A DNA stretch of 64,000 bases from an uncultured Lachnospiraceae bacterium (GTDB lineage: Bacteria > Bacillota > Clostridia > Lachnospirales > Lachnospiraceae), in assembly GCA_910588845.1 (NCBI GenBank), contig CAJURU010000003.1:111952-175951 (forward strand), written 5' to 3'. Shown in pieces: positions 59,092 to 64,000 of the stretch; positions within the stretch are counted from its first letter, which is position 1; each line of letters begins with the position of its first letter. Below the pieces are notes generated by a model. That model made no database searches, was not told the origin of the DNA, and saw only the letters and a program-made list of their open reading frames with translations. A program made the translations under genes and the position numbers.

Positions 59092-61737
59092 CTATTTCTT
59101 AATCTTAACGCTGGACGCCTGCCCTGCCCGACTCAGCAATTTATTATAGGCTTTCAGCTTGCTCTTTGGCACTTTGATGGATGCTTTCTTGGTAATTCCC
59201 TTGAATGCTTTCGCCCCTACCGTTGTCAGCTTTGTACTTTTGATGGTAATTTTTTTCAGCTTCTTGCAGTTGTAAAATGCCTTAGAACCTATCGTAGTGA
59301 CATTCTTGCCAATCGTTGCGCTTGTCGCCTTACTGCATCCTGAGAATGTGCTGTTGCCAATTGATGTGACAAGGAACTTTTTACCTCCAATTGTGACCGT
59401 GTCAGCCACCTTGATACTCTTGCCCTTCTTGCTCTTGACGCCGCTTAAGGCAACTGTACCTTTCCCATTTGTCTTGGCACTCTTAATCTTGTACTTGTAA
59501 CTTCCAACGGTGTAGACTGCATTCTTCTTAACAGCAATCTTAAATGTCTTAGTGATTTGTCCCGTATAATTTCCCACTCCTTTGATCGTTACCGTCGCCG
59601 TACCGATTTTCGTATTATTTTTGTAGCTTACCGTATAGTCCTTGTTAAGCTTTAAGCTGTTGCCCGCATACGTTATGGTAACGGACGGCTTCTTCGCTTT
59701 GCCCGTATAATACTGATCCGCAATCTTATTCACAGCAGCCTTGGCGATGCCGGTTTTCGTTGCAGGCGTAAGGCTCTTATATTTTGCCTCCGCGTCCGTC
59801 AGTGTCTTATAATTATTCACGAGACTTTTCTGAACGTCCGACAGCTTGTCGTACGCTTCCCTTGCAGCAGCAATTTTTTCCTTGCTGGCGTTATCATAAA
59901 CTACTTCGCCGATGGCATCTATTAGCGTTTTCACATTCTCTAGCGCCTGGTCTACCGGCACATAATCTGTCTGATATCCAATCGCATACAAAGTAAACTT
60001 CTTCCCCTCATCTCCCGCCGCCATTTTTAGTTCAATTTTGTGCGGGGCAGACTCTTTTTCCTGCAAGGCAATGCATACTTTACCATTATTCCAGCCCGAA
60101 GAGTTGTGGCAGTGCAACGTAGACTTTTTCACACCATCCACATACAAATCGGCTGAACCGTACGCATTCTCGCTTGTTTCTTTATATACGAGCATAAATG
60201 TCTGGCAATTAACTTCAATCGTAAGCGGTTCATTGGCGCCATTTCCGGCATACATCCAGTTATTCGGAAACCATTTTTCTCCCTTTATCCCATTATACAA
60301 ATACTGGTATGTCGGAACATTGTCGTCTTTGCTGCTAAATCCGCCCGCATTGATGGCGCTGATTGCCGGATCAGAATCGGCGGTTGTCGTCGAATCAATC
60401 ATCTTAATCCCTTGATAGGAAGAAGATGTCACAGCTTCGATAGAATCCACATCTGCCGCATTGTCAACCTCAGTTTCCTCTTTATCAACACGATCCATCA
60501 ATTCAAGAATACAATCCGCCATAAGTTTGTATCCATTTGCATTAGGATGAAGCGTATCGTTATAAAACCAGTCATAAAAACCAGATTGCTGATAAACATC
60601 CTTGATCGCGTCTCCCGTGCTAATCATCGGCAAATCATACTTTACTCCATATTTGCGATAATTCATCTCTTCTACGCGGTTTAAGTTGTTAAATACGGAA
60701 AATACCAGAACAACCGCCGAGCCGGATTTCAGCGCCTGGCGAATCAAGCCTTCGTATGCGCCGCCCTTAGTTTCACAGCCGGAATCATTTACTGCAAACT
60801 CAATAAACAAAATATCTGGATGACTGCTGCCCTCCGGCAAGCGGTCTACCACATCGCGCCTATAACGGATAATACCAATATCCGATGACGTACCGCTCAT
60901 GCCTGCATTGATAAAATGAACATTCTTGCCCTCATTTACGCCATATTTCTTAGCAAAAGCAGTAGCAGAGACTTCTGCATAGCACGCGGAATTCGGATTA
61001 TAACCGCCGCCCTCCGTGATAGAGCCGCCAATATAAGCCAGTGATACATCCTTTCCCTCGCGTGCCTTTTGAAGCGCTGCCTTTATGCGCGCATTATTGC
61101 CGGTAGAAAAAACGCCTCCCTTAACCATATTGTTATAAAGTTCTTCATTCGGCTTAAATTCATTGTTTTCTGCCGGAATACCGGTAATTGACAAATCATC
61201 TACAAAGAAATCCGCCGTCCCTGACGAGGAACACTGAAGATACAAAGCAATCTCACTGGCATTTTCCGGAACTTGAAAGGAGCCTGCCAATTCCGTCCAC
61301 TCACCGCTCGCGCACGCTTTGCCATATCCAACTACCGAATTATATTTGGTTTCGCCGCCAGCATCCTTATACTGTACCCCCAAGTCAAATGTCTGTTCCG
61401 AACCCGTATCCTGTTTTACGTAGGCTTTGAAATCATATGTATTCCCAGATATTACGTATTTCGCAAGCGACAACTGAATGCCATGCCATGTATCAGTACG
61501 TCCTTTGACTGACAAACTGTTATTGCCTACATCATGGTGCACCGAAGTAGAGACTTCAAGCGTTACCCCTCCGCGTCCCATAATCCCCTGGTATTGCCCG
61601 TCTTCAAAACCATTTCTGTAAAATTCTTTTTTCTCATCCTCTGCCCGTACATCCACCGGAAGCATCGTCAATGTCATTGCCGCCGCCAGAATTACGGCGC
61701 ACAAACGCTTCCATCCACTCTTCATCACTTTCTTCAC
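59092..61737 (-). CDS. Secreted SGNH esterase with CBM, Ig-like and LRR_5 domains
   Basis: 881 residues from GTG 61737 (AAGGAG 6 bp upstream). Signal peptide (1-32); CBM4_9-like domain (about 36-185: GFEDGQYQGIMGRGG, YLQCSSSGTADFFVDDLSI); SGNH/GDSL hydrolase (about 205-420) with nucleophile block AYIGGSITEGGGYN, INAGMSGTSSDIG, ILFIEFAVNDSG and the catalytic D-x-x-H region NDTLHPNANGYKLM; a beta-sandwich like the CE2 accessory fold (about 470-600); a helical FIVAR-like segment; an Ig-like repeat (YTGKAKKPSVTITY, VGNYTGQITKTFKI); then LRR_5 repeats ending KASIKVPKSKLKAYNKLL. Likely removes acetyl groups from plant or host polysaccharides. The C-terminus is nearly the same module as in the GH43 protein. 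Confidence 0.86.
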   Translation of the reverse strand: MKKVMKSGWKRLCAVILAAAMTLTMLPVDVRAEDEKKEFYRNGFEDGQYQGIMGRGGVTLEVSTSVHHDVGNNSLSVKGRTDTWHGIQLSLAKYVISGNTYDFKAYVKQDTGSEQTFDLGVQYKDAGGETKYNSVVGYGKACASGEWTELAGSFQVPENASEIALYLQCSSSGTADFFVDDLSITGIPAENNEFKPNEELYNNMVKGGVFSTGNNARIKAALQKAREGKDVSLAYIGGSITEGGGYNPNSACYAEVSATAFAKKYGVNEGKNVHFINAGMSGTSSDIGIIRYRRDVVDRLPEGSSHPDILFIEFAVNDSGCETKGGAYEGLIRQALKSGSAVVLVFSVFNNLNRVEEMNYRKYGVKYDLPMISTGDAIKDVYQQSGFYDWFYNDTLHPNANGYKLMADCILELMDRVDKEETEVDNAADVDSIEAVTSSSYQGIKMIDSTTTADSDPAISAINAGGFSSKDDNVPTYQYLYNGIKGEKWFPNNWMYAGNGANEPLTIEVNCQTFMLVYKETSENAYGSADLYVDGVKKSTLHCHNSSGWNNGKVCIALQEKESAPHKIELKMAAGDEGKKFTLYAIGYQTDYVPVDQALENVKTLIDAIGEVVYDNASKEKIAAAREAYDKLSDVQKSLVNNYKTLTDAEAKYKSLTPATKTGIAKAAVNKIADQYYTGKAKKPSVTITYAGNSLKLNKDYTVSYKNNTKIGTATVTIKGVGNYTGQITKTFKIAVKKNAVYTVGSYKYKIKSAKTNGKGTVALSGVKSKKGKSIKVADTVTIGGKKFLVTSIGNSTFSGCSKATSATIGKNVTTIGSKAFYNCKKLKKITIKSTKLTTVGAKAFKGITKKASIKVPKSKLKAYNKLLSRAGQASSVKIKK

Positions 61738-62162
61738 AGCTTACTCCTTTCATAATAAAGAAGGATTGCAGAAACTTCATCGGCAAAATTTCTCAATCCT
61801 TCCTAGATTTTATAGATAATTTATTATAGTATGTTATATTAACTTTTTCACCCCCAAAAACTATAGACATTTCACAAAAAACTGGTAAAAATATTTAGTT
61901 TTTTACATATTATGCCAAAACCCGCTATACCAGGCGCCCTAGGGATTTGTACATTTTGAACTGCCTCAATCCAAATCATAATATCATAAAACTTTCTTTT
62001 AAGCCTATCGCAACACCAAAATGGCGTACCCTAAATCTGCCACATCCGGCATCAAGCCAAGGATTTAATCTTTCGTCATCTATAATAATAGAATCCAACG
62101 CTGTACCATGACGAGAATCATCGGGGTTTTAGGATGATTATCGTCAACCATATCATGATACT
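61738..62162. other. Gene-free stretch, possible debris
   Basis: About 420 bp with no supported gene. The left part (61800-61990) is AT-rich and probably holds the promoter of the SGNH gene. Between 62000 and 62160 the complement has short open stretches (EYHDMVDDNHPKTP in one frame, DSIIIDDERLNPWLDAGC in another) that look like frameshifted remains of a gene I cannot name. Confidence 0.4.
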
Positions 62163-63336
62163 CTACCCAACTTTCCGTACTTCCTTGCCGTCAATATAAA
62201 TCGGAAAGTTAAACTCTATCGACTTCAACGGCATTTTCGCTTCACCATTCGGATATATCTGGATTTCTTTAATGAGGTGATAAGGTTTTTCTTCTCCTCG
62301 TCACTCATTATATCACAATGACGCCCCCGCTCTTGCTTATTTCTTCCGCATATATAATAGTAGACTTCCTTATATGTGCCGTCTTTATTTGTCCATGCGT
62401 GTTTATTCGTATACATTGAACTGCCGCAAAGGGGACATTTCAGAACGCCCGTCAGAAGATGCGGCCTTTCTTTGCCAATTCTTGACGTCTGCTTGATTCC
62501 TGTTGCAAAACGCTTTGCATGGACTTTCTGCCAGAGTTCTTCACTGACAATCCCCTCATGCTGCCCGCCCTCTAAGATATAATCATCTGTATGGACTTGT
62601 TTGTATTCATTCTTCGTTCCTTTCACTTTTTCCTGTGTTCTTCTGCCATATGCAATTTTTCCACAGTAAACAGGGTTGTCTAATATCTGCCGTATTAAAT
62701 GGCTGCTCCATGTTTCCAACTTTCCATTCTGGCTGGGTATCTTCTTTATTCCTTGCAGATTAAGGTATTTTGCAACTCCCCCAAGCCCTATATCTGAATT
62801 TCCAAACTTATCAAATATAATTCGGATTGCTTTGGCTTCTGTTTCCTCTATTAAAAGATGATTGTCTTTCAGATAATACCCATATGGGGCAAAACCGCCA
62901 TTCCAACCGCCCTGCCTTGCTTTTTCCCTGCGACCGTTCATGGTCTGCTCAATGATATTTTCCCTCTCAATCTCTGCAACCGCCGACAGGACAGATATGA
63001 GCAGCTTTCCGCTTGTCTGGGATGAATCAATCCCCTCCTCAATGCAGATAAGGTTTATCCCATAGGACTGAACAAACTCCAATGAATTTAGAATGTCTGC
63101 CGCATTTCTCCCAAAACGTGAAAGTTTATAGACAAGGATATACTCTATTTCCAATCCGTTTTTATGTCGGACAGCATTTTCTTAAATGCGGGTCGCCCCT
63201 CGATTGATTTTCCCGACTTTCCTGCATCTTCGTAGATGGCGACAACTTCCATTTCCTCACGGTCTGCAAACCGTTTCAAACTATTTTTCTGCCCCTCAAG
63301 GCTGTATCCGTCAACCTGCATCTCGTACTTACTCTT
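62163..63336 (-). pseudogene. Decayed large serine recombinase
   Basis: Recognisable recombinase: YEMQVDGYSLEGQK, VAIYEDAGKSGKSIEGRPAF, VYKLSRFGRNAADILNSLEF, ISVLSAVAEIERENI, the recombinase domain (GGFAPYGYYLKDN, DNPVYCGKIAYG), zinc ribbon CPLCGSSMYTNK, and a typical end SIEFNFPIYIDGKEVRKVG. At least three lesions are visible: the N-terminus begins only near the catalytic Ser position; a one-base loss in an A-run near 63160 shifts frame within DIK-NG; and a second frameshift near 62250 separates the last 35 residues. The middle 309-codon frame (62225-63154) alone might be called as a gene, but it lacks the nucleophile. Non-functional. Confidence 0.85.
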
Positions 63337-63393
63337 GGATACAGAACATACGATGAGTTAAAAGAAGCAGTATATGATTACATAGCTCACTAG
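63337..63393 (+). mobile_element. IS3-type transposase C-terminal scrap
   Basis: The plus strand reads GYRTYDELKEAVYDYIAH and stop, matching the region before the YYN motif at the end of IS3/IS150-family OrfB transposases. Only about 18 codons remain, wedged between the recombinase remnant and the next gene. Too short to be certain. Confidence 0.4.
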
Positions 63394-63887
63394 TTCATCG
63401 GCTCTGCGTCTAAAGCGTCTGGCTCTTTGATGATGGTTATGTGTAACTTTTTTGCTTCAATTAAACTTTCCTGTTTGCATTTCGGACAGTAGCGCGGGAA
63501 ATTTTTTAACTCTGTGTCCTCTCTAATTTTGTTACGGGTTTTGTTTCCGCAAACAGGACAGAGTACCCATTTCGTACTTATCATAATTAGCTGAATAATC
63601 CCAACAGTTAGCGAAACTAAATAGCCTACTCCTTGTTTTACTGGCTCAAGTTCGACATTCTCGCTAAACAAACAAGCAATACCACAGGCTAATCCAAGCC
63701 AAGTAAATGTGACAATCTGAGCAATGGTTGCAAACAGTTCATTGCTGTAATTGTTTTCCAAAGCAGGAAGAGCAAAATAGAAATCCCATGTGTTCATCCG
63801 CAATGAAACAACGATTGAAAACAGCAAATATGCAAAACACCCAGACAGAAAACCTACTGTTCCAAATTTCAATGCTTTCCTTTTCAA
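63390..63887 (-). CDS. Chimera of DUF3021 membrane domain and Cys-rich KTR domain
   Basis: Residues about 1-105 have the DUF3021 pattern of four membrane helices (FGTVGFLSGCFAYLLFSIVV; LFATIAQIVTFTWLGLACGI; GVGYLVSLTVGIIQLIMI). Residues about 108-165 are the mobile-element-linked Cys_rich_KTR domain (KWVLCPVCGNKTRNKIREDT, NFPRYCPKCKQESLI, ITIIKEPDA), normally a stand-alone 55-residue protein starting near KWILCP. The junction is in frame at STKWVLCP. DUF3021 proteins usually accompany LytTR regulators. The fusion probably arose when a mobile element end landed in a DUF3021 gene; whether the product works is unknown. Confidence 0.65.
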   Translation of the reverse strand: MKRKALKFGTVGFLSGCFAYLLFSIVVSLRMNTWDFYFALPALENNYSNELFATIAQIVTFTWLGLACGIACLFSENVELEPVKQGVGYLVSLTVGIIQLIMISTKWVLCPVCGNKTRNKIREDTELKNFPRYCPKCKQESLIEAKKLHITIIKEPDALDAEPMN

Positions 63888-63931
63888 AGTTTCACCTCAT
63901 AATCAATAATAGCATCCTGTGCTTTCTTTTT

Positions 63932-63972
63932 AATGAGTAAATCACGCAAAAAAATTGCTTGATTTACTCATT
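63932..63972. promoter_or_regulatory. Perfect 13-bp inverted repeat upstream of the DUF3021 chimera
   Basis: AATGAGTAAATCA (63932-63944) and TGATTTACTCATT (63960-63972) flank GCAAAAAAATTGC, itself a small stem. On the plus strand it is followed by CGCTTTTTC, so it could terminate an upstream plus-strand transcript; for the minus-strand gene it sits 45 bp before the start and could be an operator. Confidence 0.5.
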
Positions 63973-64000
63973 CGCTTTTTCATTCACAAGAGTAGAATGT

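Overview
The window looks like a chromosome segment of a spore-forming gut Clostridium relative, most likely Lachnospiraceae. Supporting signs are CotF-type spore coat genes, a forespore sigma factor (sigG) fragment, large secreted carbohydrate-active enzymes with BspA-type leucine-rich repeats, a CD1871A-type CXXC microprotein, YesM/YesN two-component regulators and many large-serine-recombinase traces. Most genes are on the minus strand. The assignment rests on gene content only; no rRNA or tRNA gene was seen.

Layout. 1-2.5 kb: C-terminally cut (by the window edge) secreted polysaccharide-lyase-like protein. 2.6-5.2 kb: gene debris (Uma2 fragment, V8-protease remnant, small secreted protein) around a ferredoxin-type aldo/keto reductase. 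5.3-13.3 kb: two CobW-type GTPases separated by a chain of hairpins, a DUF2156 protein, an ABC exporter, and a PocR-sensor / EAL phosphodiesterase pair. 13.6-19.9 kb: trpS, a redox operon (4Fe-4S membrane protein, CD1871A, TlpA), a response-regulator/(p)ppGpp-synthetase fusion, spore coat genes and two unknown membrane/secreted proteins. 20-26 kb: plsY plus glycolipid glycosyltransferase, a microprotein with a palindromic promoter, argS, a broken MBOAT gene, and a DapF-family protein in which both catalytic cysteines are serines.

26.4-47.4 kb is one co-oriented carbohydrate locus: a giant GH2 enzyme, a YesN regulator, a YtfQ-RT-YjfF-type furanose ABC transporter, a YesM kinase, a membrane-anchored protein made of two fused sugar-binding domains, and a double-GH43 enzyme. 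This can be read as secreted debranching enzymes, sugar import and a three-component sensor built from a binding protein, kinase and regulator, comparable to XylFII-LytS-YesN of Clostridium.

47.4-64 kb is accessory-rich. sigG (48.67 kb, plus strand, with a sigma-F/G-type promoter) is cut after its FSTYAVPM motif, and about 15 bp past that break lies the stop codon of a large serine recombinase gene on the opposite strand. No 3-prime half of sigG is visible in the window. This resembles the skin arrangement of sigK, but for sigG, and is the most interesting observation. To the right lie a ZIP transporter, a 285-bp foldback MITE with a 9-bp target duplication, a GPTSVFLAGK microprotein, a LytTR regulator, a regulator-kinase-ABC operon, a nitroreductase, a third secreted enzyme (SGNH esterase) with the same C-terminal repeat module, and finally a mosaic of decayed mobile elements.
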